Of a stretch of DNA of 64,000 nucleotides, positions 34,215-42,857 are shown one piece after another; position 1 is the stretch's first letter, and each line of letters begins with the position of its first letter. This DNA comes from Dysosmobacter sp. Marseille-Q4140 (GTDB lineage Bacteria > Bacillota > Clostridia > Oscillospirales > Oscillospiraceae), in NCBI GenBank assembly GCA_018228705.1, contig CP073694.1:2294001-2358000 (forward strand). The letters run 5' to 3'. A program made the translations under genes and the position numbers. The notes under the pieces are model-generated. The model ran no database searches. It worked only from the letters and a program-made list of their open reading frames with translations, and was not told where the DNA came from.

Positions 34215-35657
34215 ATGATCCGCCACCGGCATATCGATCTTATCTGCGGCGGGGTCATCCTATTGGCCCTGGTCCTCACCGGTCTGCTCTGCTTCGGGGA
34301 GGCTCTGGGCCTCCGGCCCGCCAGCGCCGCGCCCGGGTACGCCTCCCGCCTCTTTGACGATGGCCGGGTCCACACCGTGGACCTGCGGGTGGAGGACTGG
34401 GCGGCTTTCCTCGAAAACGCCCCGGCGGAGGAGTATATCCCCTGCACCGCGGTCATCGACGGGGAGGAGTTTTACCAGGTGGGCCTGCGGGCCAAGGGGA
34501 ACAACTCCCTCCGGCTGACGGAGGAGTACGGCCTGTCCCGGTACAGTCTGAAGCTGGAATTCGACCACTATGTGGACGGGGGCAACTACCATGGCCTGGA
34601 CAAGTTCTCCCTGGACGCCTCCTTTCAGGACAACAGTTATCTCAAAACGTACCTGGTCTACGACATGATGGACTATATGGAGGTACCGGCGCCCTTGTGT
34701 AGCTACGCCTGGGTGACGGTGAACGGTCAGCCTTGGGGGCTGTTTCTGGCCATCGAGGAGCCGGAGGAGGCCTTTGCCCGGCGGAATTTCGGCCCGGATC
34801 ACGGAGCGCTCTATAAGCCGGACTACCGCTCCCTGAACGCGGAGAACGCCGACGTGGCCCTGCGGTACATTGGCGATGACCCAGACCGCTACCCCAACAT
34901 CTTTGACAACGCCAAGTTTGACACGGACGGGGCGGACCGGGAGCGGCTGATCCAGGCCCTGCGGGTGCTGTCTACCGGCGAAAATCTGGAGACGGCGGTC
35001 AACGTGAACGAGGTGCTGCGATACTTTACAGTGCAGGTCTTTGTGATGAACTGGGACAGTTACCTGGGCCATACCGGCCACAACTACTTCCTCTACGAGG
35101 AGGACGGGGTACTCTCCATCCTGCCCTGGGATTACAACTTAGCCTTCGGCACCTATGCCCTGGGCATGACCAATCCCGTCCGGGACCCTGACGTGCTGAT
35201 CAACTGGCCGGTGAACACCCCCGCCCGGGGGGAGGTCATGCTGGAGCGGCCTCTGTATCACAATCTGATGAAAAACAGAGACTATTTTGCCCGGTACCAC
35301 GCCTATTTCGGCCAACTGCTCTCGGAGTATTTCGAGAGCGGCCGGTATGAGGCAGTCATCCGGCAGGCACAGGTCATGATCGCTCCCTATGTGGAGGTCG
35401 ATCCCACCGCCTTCTGCTCCTATGAGGATCATCTGCTGGCGGTGGACACGCTGCTGGAGGTGTGCCGCCTGCGCTCTGAGAGCATTCGGGGGCAACTGGA
35501 GGGGAACTACCCCATCACCCTGGCCCAGCAGGAGTCGAATCCGGGGGCGGGGGTGGACGCCTCCCATGTGGATCTGCGGGCGCTGGGGGATTTCGACGAC
35601 CTGGAGGCTGCGAAGGAGCGGCAGAATGAGGCCGCGGCAATTGCGGGGGTGGAATAA
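34215..35657 (+). CDS. CotH-family protein kinase-like protein
   Basis: The 480-aa protein has one N-terminal membrane anchor (LICGGVILLALVLTGLLCF), then an extracellular CotH kinase fold: VGLRAKGNNSLR, YHGLDKFSLDASFQDNSYLKTYL, ATP-binding and acidic catalytic positions in NWDSYLGHTGHNYF and ILPWDYNLAFGTY. CotH proteins phosphorylate secreted proteins. It is last in the sigma-I-type operon, so possible targets include the neighbouring acidic lipoprotein. Five bases separate it from DUF4956; GGGGTGAGG provides the ribosome site. Confidence 0.85.
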   Translation: MIRHRHIDLICGGVILLALVLTGLLCFGEALGLRPASAAPGYASRLFDDGRVHTVDLRVEDWAAFLENAPAEEYIPCTAVIDGEEFYQVGLRAKGNNSLRLTEEYGLSRYSLKLEFDHYVDGGNYHGLDKFSLDASFQDNSYLKTYLVYDMMDYMEVPAPLCSYAWVTVNGQPWGLFLAIEEPEEAFARRNFGPDHGALYKPDYRSLNAENADVALRYIGDDPDRYPNIFDNAKFDTDGADRERLIQALRVLSTGENLETAVNVNEVLRYFTVQVFVMNWDSYLGHTGHNYFLYEEDGVLSILPWDYNLAFGTYALGMTNPVRDPDVLINWPVNTPARGEVMLERPLYHNLMKNRDYFARYHAYFGQLLSEYFESGRYEAVIRQAQVMIAPYVEVDPTAFCSYEDHLLAVDTLLEVCRLRSESIRGQLEGNYPITLAQQESNPGAGVDASHVDLRALGDFDDLEAAKERQNEAAAIAGVE

Positions 35658-35692
35658 GAGGGTAGCTCATATTGTTTACTGTCCCGTAAATT

Positions 35693-36760
35693 TTCGACCT
35701 GTTGACAAAGTAGATCCCCCAGAGCAACGGAAGCAGGCAGTGATAGCAAAAAAGACGCCTCACGGCGTCACACGGTCCATTTGATCATCCGCTTCAGGTT
35801 CAATGCGGTCGCTGACAAGAGGCAGTGGTCTTCCGCTGCCTCTCGTCCTCGCCGCAGGAGCCGCCCCAACCTGTGCCCCCACTTCTGTGCTGCAAAAGTC
35901 CCCTCGCTCCAGATCTGCCGCTTGCGCAAGGCCCTCTGGTACGTCGGGCTGTCCAACTCCCTCAGATCCTCCCGGATCTCTCTCCAGAAGTAGCTGCGTT
36001 CCAGGCGTTTGGCCCGTCCCTTTCCCACGCATTGCTCTTTCAAGGGACAGGCGGCGCAGTCGCTCCTGTCCGCGAAATACACCCAGTGCAGTCCGCCCAC
36101 GCTGCGGTTGAGGTTCCGCAGCCGCAGCGCCTTTCCGCCGGGACAGGTATAGAGATCGTTCTCCTCATCGTAGAGAAAGGGAGACCCGGGAGCTCCGCCC
36201 AGGGCCGCCGCGGAGCGGGGCATGGGCCGGACATAAAAGCGGATGCCGTGGTCCCGCAGCACCCGGTGGAACAGCGGAAGATCGTAGGCCGCATCCGCCA
36301 CGGCCGCCCGGACGGGGAGGATCTCCCGATGGATATGCTCGATCTGCCTCAGATATGGCACCGCGTCGTTCACTTCCCCGGAGGTCACCGCCACATCCAG
36401 GATGATGCCGTGATCGCAGTCCACCGTCTGATGAGACAGATAATGGGGCCCCTTTGGCTTTCCGGGACGGTTCAAGTGCCCCGACTCCGGATCCGTGCGG
36501 CTGGCCCATTTCCGGTCGTACCGAAGAGGGCTTTTGACCTGCCTGCTCCGTCCCTTCTGCCTCCGTTTCCTGCCCGTCTTTCCCGCCTGGGTCCTCCGGT
36601 CCAGTTCCTCCAGCGCTTCTTCCTCATACGCGTCCAGCCGCTCCCAATACGCCCCCGGCTTCTGCACCGCCTCCACCAGGTGCTCCGAGGCCGGGGACGC
36701 GTTTGCCTTCACGTGGGTGGAGTCCGTCGCCACCAGCCGCCCGCTTGCCAGACCTTTGCT
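35693..36760 (-). mobile_element. Truncated IS1182-family copy
   Basis: It is identical, apart from one base, to 13384-14451 of the complete copy. The left inverted repeat is present (35693-35713). The right 440 bp, including the transposase N-terminus and right inverted repeat, are gone; the break is after GACCTTTGCT at 36760. It begins 35 bases after the CotH stop. Confidence 0.9.
35768..36760 (-). pseudogene. IS1182 transposase fragment
   Basis: It encodes the C-terminal 330 residues of the transposase (from SKGLASGRLVATDSTHVK). The N-terminal 130 residues, which include the DNA-binding part, are missing, so it cannot act alone. Confidence 0.9.
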
Positions 36761-37481
36761 TGGCGTTACATACATTGAGGTGGAGGACAAGCACTTTGCC
36801 TCTACGGACCCCGCCTATGTGGCCGAACTCAAGGCATACTTTGACAAAAAGAACCTGAAAGTGTGCAACATCGCGTTCGACTGCAGCTTTGGATATCCGA
36901 CCGCCCAGCAGAACCGGGCGCAGATTGACCGGGCAAAGGAATGGATGCCGATTGGTAAGGCACTGGGCAGCCCTAATTTCCGTCTGTTTGCCGGTTGGAT
37001 GGGCGGACCGGACCCGGAGATCCACAAAAAAGGGCCCGCCGTTCAAAAGCCGGAGACCGCATGGGCGGAAATGGTGGAATGTGTGCAGGAGCTGTGTGAT
37101 TACGGAAAGGACATGGGCCTCTCCATTGTGATTGAGAACCACAACCACGGCGGGTTCCTCTCTGCGTCCAAAGACGTGCTGCGCCTGTTTGATGAGGTGA
37201 AGCGGGATAATTTGAGCCTGCTGCTGGATACAGGCAATTATGTGGATGGGATCGACGGCATCCGCGCCACCACGCATCTGGTGAAAAAGCATGTCCACCT
37301 GAAGGTCAATCAGGTGGCGGAGGACGGACACGACACGGTGTATGATCTGCCGCTGATCCTGGAGGTATTGACGCAGAGCGGATATGATGGTACCTTGTCT
37401 ATTGAGTATGAAGGTGAGCAGGACGAAAAGATCTACATTAAAAAGGTGACGGATTTTGTGCGTGCCTGCTTGCAGGAATGA
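36761..37481 (+). pseudogene. Sugar phosphate isomerase/epimerase, N-terminus lost
   Basis: The 5'-deleted gene encodes about 240 residues of a xylose-isomerase-like TIM barrel (AP endonuclease 2 superfamily). Metal-binding segments remain: SIVIENHNHGG, LSLLLDTGNYV, KKHVHLKVN and GTLSIEYEGEQDEK. Only the first beta-alpha unit (about 25-35 residues) is missing, replaced by antisense IS sequence that happens to stay open in frame. Without its start it is probably not expressed as a working enzyme. It resembles IolI/hydroxypyruvate-isomerase-type proteins. Confidence 0.8.
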
Positions 37482-37493
37482 GGAGAGCTTGTA

Positions 37494-38405
37494 ATGGTCC
37501 AGATGAAAAACGTACGGATTGGTGTGCACCCCATCAACTGGTGCAACGATGATATGACAGATCCCCTGCTGGGAGATGGATACTCATTTTATGATATCAT
37601 CGACCAGGCGGCGGAAGCGGGATACGCGGGGATCGAAAACAGCCGGAAATTCCCCCGCGACGCGAAGGTCCTGAAGCCTGAATTTGACAAGCGGGGCCTG
37701 GAACTGACCTCCGGCTGGTGCGACACCATGTTCGCCTGCAAGGAGCTGCGCGATGAATATTTTGAAGGGCTGAAGGAGAAGGCAAAATTCTTCCTGGACA
37801 TGGGCGCAAAGTACGTGATCGCCGCAGAGGGAACGGGTTCCTCCTGCTGGGATCCCAGAGAGTACCGTGCGGCGAAAGGCGTTCAGAAGCTGAATGAAGA
37901 GGAGTGGAAGCTCTTCACCGACGGACTGAACATGGCTGGGCGCTTCTGCAAGGACAACGGCCTCACCCTCGTCTATCATGTGCATACGGGCACCTGCGTC
38001 GAGACGTTTGATGAGACGCAGAAGCTGTGCGACATGACGGATCCGGAGTATGTGAATCTGCTGGCGGACACAGGGCACCTGTGCTTCTGCGGCGTGAACA
38101 TTCCGGAGTTCTATGATCATTTTGCTGACCGCATCAAGTATGTCCATCTGAAGAACATCCGTCCGCTTGTCCTTCAGGTCGTTCGTGAGTTCGGCATCGA
38201 CTTCAACAATGCCGTCAAGCTCGGGATCTTCACTGTGCCCGGCGATGACGGGGCCGTGGACTTCCAGACGGTGTTTGAGATCCTTGCCAAGCACAACTAT
38301 GAGGGCTGGATGCTGGTAGAGGCAGAGCAGTACCTGCCGTCTCCGAGCGCGCTCCATTTTGCCAAAATGGCAAGATCGTATATCCGCCAGCAGACCGGGC
38401 TTTGA
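37494..38405 (+). CDS. IolE-like TIM-barrel dehydratase/isomerase
   Basis: The 303-aa member of the xylose-isomerase-like superfamily begins MKNVRIGVHPINWCNDD, the characteristic start of IolE (myo-inosose-2 dehydratase). Metal-site segments include AGIENSRKFP, LVYHVHTGTCVET, LLADTGHLCFCG, KYVHLKNIRP and WMLVEAEQ. It lies 12 bases after the truncated isomerase, which was presumably its operon partner, so the pair may have acted on an inositol-derived ketose. Loss of the upstream region probably removed its promoter. IolE rather than another epimerase is moderately supported. Confidence 0.72.
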   Translation: MVQMKNVRIGVHPINWCNDDMTDPLLGDGYSFYDIIDQAAEAGYAGIENSRKFPRDAKVLKPEFDKRGLELTSGWCDTMFACKELRDEYFEGLKEKAKFFLDMGAKYVIAAEGTGSSCWDPREYRAAKGVQKLNEEEWKLFTDGLNMAGRFCKDNGLTLVYHVHTGTCVETFDETQKLCDMTDPEYVNLLADTGHLCFCGVNIPEFYDHFADRIKYVHLKNIRPLVLQVVREFGIDFNNAVKLGIFTVPGDDGAVDFQTVFEILAKHNYEGWMLVEAEQYLPSPSALHFAKMARSYIRQQTGL

Positions 38406-38444
38406 TTGCCCTTCCGGCCGCTTTGCAAACACTGCCGTATAAGC

Positions 38445-38483
38445 ACAGTCCCCCGGAGCCTTTAAGGGGCTCCGGGGGACTGT
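38445..38483 (+). terminator. Hairpin after the IolE-like gene
   Basis: A 16-bp perfect stem (ACAGTCCCCCGGAGCC and its complement) with a 7-base loop. The T tract is poor, so termination efficiency is uncertain. Confidence 0.6.
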
Positions 38484-38547
38484 TGTATGCCGGGAACTTT
38501 TCAGGGGGATTCTCCGTCTTATTATCAAAACCTACAGGAGGTGCACT

Positions 38548-40458
38548 ATGAAAAAAGTCCGTCGTTTGCTGTCGTGCGCCGCAGCGATATGCATGCTGGG
38601 CTCGGCAGCCCAGGCTCTGGAACCGGCCCTGGACCCCCTGCCGGACCTGTCCGCCTATCCCACCCGTCTCCTGGTGGATGGCCGGGCCGTGGAGGAGGGG
38701 GCCCTGCCCCGCTATCTGGAGGGGGGCGTCCTGCTGCCGCTGCGGAACATCCTGGAGCAGGCCGGATATGCCGTGGACTGGGATGCCCGGGCCCGAGGCG
38801 CGGTTTTTTCCGCGGAGGGTTCCGGGGAGTATCTGCTGGACCCCGCCACCGGAGACCTGACGCTGAAAGGAGCCCGACTCTGGACAGACCCCGCGGCGGT
38901 GGTGCTGGACGGAGTCACCTATGTGTCGGCTGAGCTGTTTGACTATGTAGAGGGTGTCGCCGCGGACTGGGACGGCGCGACCAACACGGCGGTCGTCGTC
39001 ACCGATGAGCCCCGGGACAATGTGTACTGCTACGACCTGGGGGAGGGAGTGCTGACACAAGGAAAGCGGGAGATCCCTTACCGGATGCAGGGCGTGATCG
39101 GTGTGCCGGAGGGGGAGGACCGTCCGGTGGTGATCCTCCTCCACGGCGCTCACCCCATTCGTTCGGCGGCGGAAAACCGCTATGACCTTGGGTTTTCCTA
39201 TCTGGTGGACCAGCTGGCGGACGCGGGATATCTGGCGCTGTCCATGAACGTGGGCATCAATTACTCCTTTGAAAACGGAGAGCCCATGGGCTGTGAGCGC
39301 ACGGTACAGGTGGTGGAGCAGCAGAGCGATCTTCTCCGGCGCGCCATTGAGGGGGAGACGGGGATTTTTCCCTGCGATCTGAAGAACAAGGGCGATCTGG
39401 ACCGGGTGATCCTGGTGGGCCATTCCCGGGCGGGCTATGATATCTTTGAGGTGGCCGCCCGCGCGGAGGGCCTTGGTGTTCAGGGACTTGTGTCGGCAGC
39501 TCCGGCGCTGGTGAGCCCGCTGTCCTGCGAGCTGGCGGATGTGCCTGTGGGGATCATCATTCCCCAGTATGACGGAGACGTGACCAGTCTGGACGGCGGC
39601 ACCCTTTTCGACCAGCTGGAGCATGCGCCGCAGCGGAGCAGCGGCACGGATCTGATCTACTTGAAAAACGGCAACCACGGCGGATTCAGCACCGCTCTGG
39701 TGCGCCCGGATCCCTTTGCAGATCGGGAGACGCTGCCGCTGGTGATGGAGCCGGAGAGGCAGCAGGCGTTTTTTGGCGCCTATGTGCTGGATTTTCTGGA
39801 GTCTGTTCTGGAGACGGGAAAAACCCCGCTGGAGGCGGAGCCCACTCTGGAGGGGATGTACGGAGACTTCCCGGTCATGCTCCGGGTGGATGCCGGTGGG
39901 ACGGTGCTCTACCAGGCGTCCGGGGATTCCGTAAGAGCACTTGAAACCAGCGGCGTTGCGGCAGAGGCGGAGAATGCGTGCAGCACGCTGGATCACACGG
40001 CGGAGGCGTTCCGCATCCCGGGATCTTTCCTGCGCTATGATCTGACCCGCTTGAGCTGGGACAGCGCCGCTGCTTCCGTGCGGATTCCGGTATCGGCAGA
40101 TCTGCGTCAGGCGGCCTATCTGCAGATGGATCTGGCTCAGGACAGCGGAGACCAGCGCAACCGCCGGACCGACCAGAGCCTGACGGTGACGCTGCGGGAC
40201 GCGGGAGGGCGGGAGGCCTCTGTGAAAGCGGAGGCGGGCACGCCGGCTCTTGCCTGGCAGGAGGGGACTGTGGAACGGATCCCGGTGGCGGGGCGGGAGG
40301 ACCTGCTCCAGTACAGCACGTTTACGCCGCTGGGCACGCTGCGGCTGGATACGGCGGCGTTTTCCGGCGTGGATCTGGGTCGGATCACCCAGATCACGCT
40401 GACCTTTGACCAGCCCTCCGGCAGCATCATGCTGCGGGAGATCCAGACCGTGAAATAG
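38548..40458 (+). CDS. Secreted alpha/beta hydrolase with copper-amine-oxidase-like stalk
   Basis: The 636-aa protein has a signal peptide (to about AQA22), then a copper-amine-oxidase N-terminal-like stalk domain (TRLLVDGRAVEEGALPRY, LLPLRNILEQAGYAVDWD). An alpha/beta hydrolase follows with VILLHGAHP, nucleophile Ser in VGHSRAGYD and a terminal GNHGGF histidine. The C-terminal 200 residues form a beta-rich, possibly carbohydrate-binding, domain. It is likely an extracellular esterase or lipase; the substrate is unknown. Confidence 0.75.
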   Translation: MKKVRRLLSCAAAICMLGSAAQALEPALDPLPDLSAYPTRLLVDGRAVEEGALPRYLEGGVLLPLRNILEQAGYAVDWDARARGAVFSAEGSGEYLLDPATGDLTLKGARLWTDPAAVVLDGVTYVSAELFDYVEGVAADWDGATNTAVVVTDEPRDNVYCYDLGEGVLTQGKREIPYRMQGVIGVPEGEDRPVVILLHGAHPIRSAAENRYDLGFSYLVDQLADAGYLALSMNVGINYSFENGEPMGCERTVQVVEQQSDLLRRAIEGETGIFPCDLKNKGDLDRVILVGHSRAGYDIFEVAARAEGLGVQGLVSAAPALVSPLSCELADVPVGIIIPQYDGDVTSLDGGTLFDQLEHAPQRSSGTDLIYLKNGNHGGFSTALVRPDPFADRETLPLVMEPERQQAFFGAYVLDFLESVLETGKTPLEAEPTLEGMYGDFPVMLRVDAGGTVLYQASGDSVRALETSGVAAEAENACSTLDHTAEAFRIPGSFLRYDLTRLSWDSAAASVRIPVSADLRQAAYLQMDLAQDSGDQRNRRTDQSLTVTLRDAGGREASVKAEAGTPALAWQEGTVERIPVAGREDLLQYSTFTPLGTLRLDTAAFSGVDLGRITQITLTFDQPSGSIMLREIQTVK

Positions 40459-40464
40459 CGCTTC

Positions 40465-40490
40465 GCGGCAGGAACCTTTTTCCCTGCCGC
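40465..40490 (+). terminator. Hairpin after the hydrolase
   Basis: GCGGCAGG pairs with CCTGCCGC around a 10-base loop, 7 bases after the stop. No T tract follows. Confidence 0.45.
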
Positions 40491-40543
40491 TGCGTCTAAG
40501 GCGGTAAACGGGCAGACGGCCCGAAAAAAGGAGAACGCAGTCT

Positions 40544-41494
40544 ATGACCAAACCCTACCTGAAAAAGCTGCCGGCGCTGCTGGCGGCGCTGACGCTGCTG
40601 CTGGCCCTGGCGGGCTGCGGCGGAACTGAGAACGGAGACGCCCCGGATAATTCCGTGCAGGCGGAGCAGCCCATTGCAGAAGAGAATGACCAGCAGCCCG
40701 AAACACCTCCCCAGGAACCCGAAGAAGCCGGGGAGGATCCGGCCGACGGGGAGGAGGCCGCCGCGGAAGAGGCGCCTCCCTCTGCGCCGGAGGAGAGCGG
40801 TATGACGCTCAGCAGAACGGATTTCACGCTGTTCCAGGCCGGCAGCAGCTACCGCCTTACCGCCGCCGGGGCGGATGGGGCCTGCACGTATACCAGCAGC
40901 GATCCCAAGGTGGCAGCCGTCGGCGGCGACGGAACCGTCACCGCGGTATCGCCCGGCAAGGCGGTCATCACCGTCACCAGCGGCTCGGAGAGCCGCACCT
41001 GCGTGGTCTGGTGCCGCTGGACGGCGGAGGAGCAGCCGGCGGACGAGCCCGCGGAGGCGGCGGATGACCCTGCCGAGAAGCCTGCGGAGAAACCGGCGGA
41101 TGAGAGCGTGGACCTGTCCGCGTTTTATCAGGATACCACGGCAAAGCACACCTTCCAGACGCTGGAGGAATTCACCGGAGAGGTCCTGGACGCCTATTAC
41201 CCCGGCATGAGCGGCGTCGCTGCCAAGCAATGCCTGATCATGGGGACGATGCTCAGCATGAACAACGGCGAATTCTGTCTGGTGGAAGTGACGGATGCGG
41301 CGGACGTGGACACCGTGAAGGGGATCCTGCAGGGACGCATCGATTATATGGCGGAGACCGGCGCCTGGTACCCCGGACCCACGGAGCTGTGGACCAACTC
41401 CAGCCGGGTGGTGTCCAACGGGAATTACGTGATGATGGTGGTCCACGAGGACTGCGACCAGATCGTGGATGAATTCAACGCGCTGTTTCAGTGA
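40544..41494 (+). CDS. Lipoprotein with Ig-like (BIG2) and DUF4358-like domains
   Basis: The 316-aa lipoprotein has lipobox LALAGC, then a Glu/Pro/Ala-rich linker. A bacterial Ig-like type 2 domain spans residues 85-165 (LSRTDFTLFQAGSSY.., SSDPKVAAVGGDGTVTAVSPGKAVITVT). A second acidic linker leads to a C-terminal domain (GEFCLVEVTDAADVDTVKGILQGRIDYM..SNGNYVMMVV) that I take to be DUF4358. Extracellular, function unknown. Confidence 0.7.
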   Translation: MTKPYLKKLPALLAALTLLLALAGCGGTENGDAPDNSVQAEQPIAEENDQQPETPPQEPEEAGEDPADGEEAAAEEAPPSAPEESGMTLSRTDFTLFQAGSSYRLTAAGADGACTYTSSDPKVAAVGGDGTVTAVSPGKAVITVTSGSESRTCVVWCRWTAEEQPADEPAEAADDPAEKPAEKPADESVDLSAFYQDTTAKHTFQTLEEFTGEVLDAYYPGMSGVAAKQCLIMGTMLSMNNGEFCLVEVTDAADVDTVKGILQGRIDYMAETGAWYPGPTELWTNSSRVVSNGNYVMMVVHEDCDQIVDEFNALFQ

Positions 41495-41527
41495 GCGCGC
41501 CTCCGGACGGAAGAAACGGAAAAAGAG

Positions 41528-41751
41528 ACGGCGGACACATGGGTGTCCGCCGTTTCAGCCTGCCGGAAAAGGCGCAATTCTTGCGCGCCGGGAAGGAAGA
41601 TAGTTACGAAAGAAACCCAGGAGGGGTGTCTTTTGTTTTTAATCATAAGTTTTTTGAACCTTTTGAAAGGATCAAAAAACTTGCGCAGAGCGGCGAAAAA
41701 TTTTTCGACACTCTGCGACGGCGGACACCCATGTGTCCGCCGTCTTTTTTT
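41528..41751. repeat. Mirror-image terminator pair around nested hairpins
   Basis: A 26-bp sequence at 41528-41553 is the exact reverse complement of 41718-41743, and each copy is itself an 11-bp hairpin. Outward T runs (minus side of the first, plus side of the second) make each a terminator for the transcript arriving from the far side. Between them lie further hairpins at 41572-41586, 41649-41680 and 41684-41717. It separates two convergent genes. Confidence 0.8.
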
Positions 41752-41767
41752 GCCGCGTTAATGAGCG

Positions 41768-42571
41768 TCACCGGGAGGCGGCGCGGGCCAGCTCCACAAT
41801 GTCGCCCACGCCGTTCAAAACGGCGGTGGGCCGGTAGGCGTAGGTTTTCAGGGTGTCTCTGGTGGATACGCCGGAGAGCACCAGAACGGTGGACATGCCG
41901 CTCTCCAGCCCGGAGATCACGTCCGTGTCCATCCGGTCGCCCACCATGACGGCGTCCGCGGAGTGACAGTTCAGCATCCGCAGACCCGTCCGCATCATCA
42001 GGGGGTTGGGCTTTCCGCAGAAGTAGGCCTGGGTGCCGGTGGCCATTTCAATGGGGGCCACCAGGGCCCGGCACGCCGGGGCGATGCCGTGCTCAATGGG
42101 ACCGGAGACGTCGGAGTTGGCGCCGATCAGCTTGGCGCCGGCCAGGACCAGGTTGGTGGCCTTGGTCAGGGAGTCCAGAGAGTAGGACCGGCCCTCGCCC
42201 ACCACCACATAATCCGGGTTCACGTCGTTCATGGTGATGCCCGCGTCGTAGAGGGCGTTGAGAAGGCCCGCCTCGCCGATGACGAAGGCGGAGCAGCCGG
42301 GGGCCTGCTCCTTCAAAAAGGCCGCGGTGGCCAGGGCGCTGGTGTAAAAGTGCTCCTCAGAGACGTCCAGACCCAGGCGGGCCAGCTTCTGCTGCAGCTC
42401 CCGGGGCGTGTAGCCGCTGTTGTTGGTGAGAAAGAGGAACTCCTTGTGCTCCTCGTGGAGCCACCGGATGAATTCCGCCACGCCGGGCAGGACCTGATTG
42501 CCGTGATAGATCACGCCGTCCATATCGCAGATAAAGCCGCGCTTTTGGTTGAAGTCAAGTGTATGTTCCAT
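41768..42571 (-). CDS. HAD-IIA family phosphatase (NagD-like)
   Basis: The 267-aa HAD phosphatase has all four motifs: nucleophile pair in CDMDGVIYHG, LFLTNNSGYTP, the FCGKPNPLMMR lysine and VGDRMDTDVISGLESG. The type IIA cap and length match NagD/AraL proteins, which remove phosphate from nucleotides or sugar phosphates in the cytoplasm. Single-gene unit convergent with the preceding lipoprotein gene. Confidence 0.87.
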   Translation of the reverse strand: MEHTLDFNQKRGFICDMDGVIYHGNQVLPGVAEFIRWLHEEHKEFLFLTNNSGYTPRELQQKLARLGLDVSEEHFYTSALATAAFLKEQAPGCSAFVIGEAGLLNALYDAGITMNDVNPDYVVVGEGRSYSLDSLTKATNLVLAGAKLIGANSDVSGPIEHGIAPACRALVAPIEMATGTQAYFCGKPNPLMMRTGLRMLNCHSADAVMVGDRMDTDVISGLESGMSTVLVLSGVSTRDTLKTYAYRPTAVLNGVGDIVELARAASR

Positions 42572-42744
42572 GTGCTCCTCCTAAGACGATGCCGCCTGGG
42601 CCGGCCCCCGGGGACGATATCGGGGCGGGGCGCCTGCCGCCGGTGGATGGTGTTTTTCTGATTATACCCGAAATCCGCCGCCTCTGCCACTGAAAAAACG
42701 GTAAAAAAACCGTAAACTGTCAGGCATTTCCGGCACCGGAACAT

Positions 42745-42810
42745 TTTACTGAGATTTCACATAGCTTTTTCACAAACGCGGTGTCGGATTTTCTCCAGCT
42801 TTCCTATACT
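42745..42810 (+). promoter_or_regulatory. Pho-box-like repeats and -10 before ppk1
   Basis: TTTACT (42745-42750) and TTCACA (42756-42761) show the 11-base period of PhoP boxes; another TTCACA is at 42769-42774. A TATACT -10 lies at 42805-42810 with no matching -35, as in activator-dependent promoters. Phosphate control is inference. Confidence 0.5.
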
Positions 42811-42857
42811 AAAAAGACTGAAAAGAAACGTGTCGAACGGGAAGGCGTGGGTGCGGG

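Noticed and set aside
36495..37481. Apparent fusion gene joining IS sequence to the sugar isomerase
   Set aside because: The first part is the transposase gene read antisense; the frame is open by chance and lacks a ribosome site.
41491..41949. Small coding gene in the convergent gap
   Set aside because: The frame is built from hairpin sequence and runs into the HAD gene; no family resemblance.
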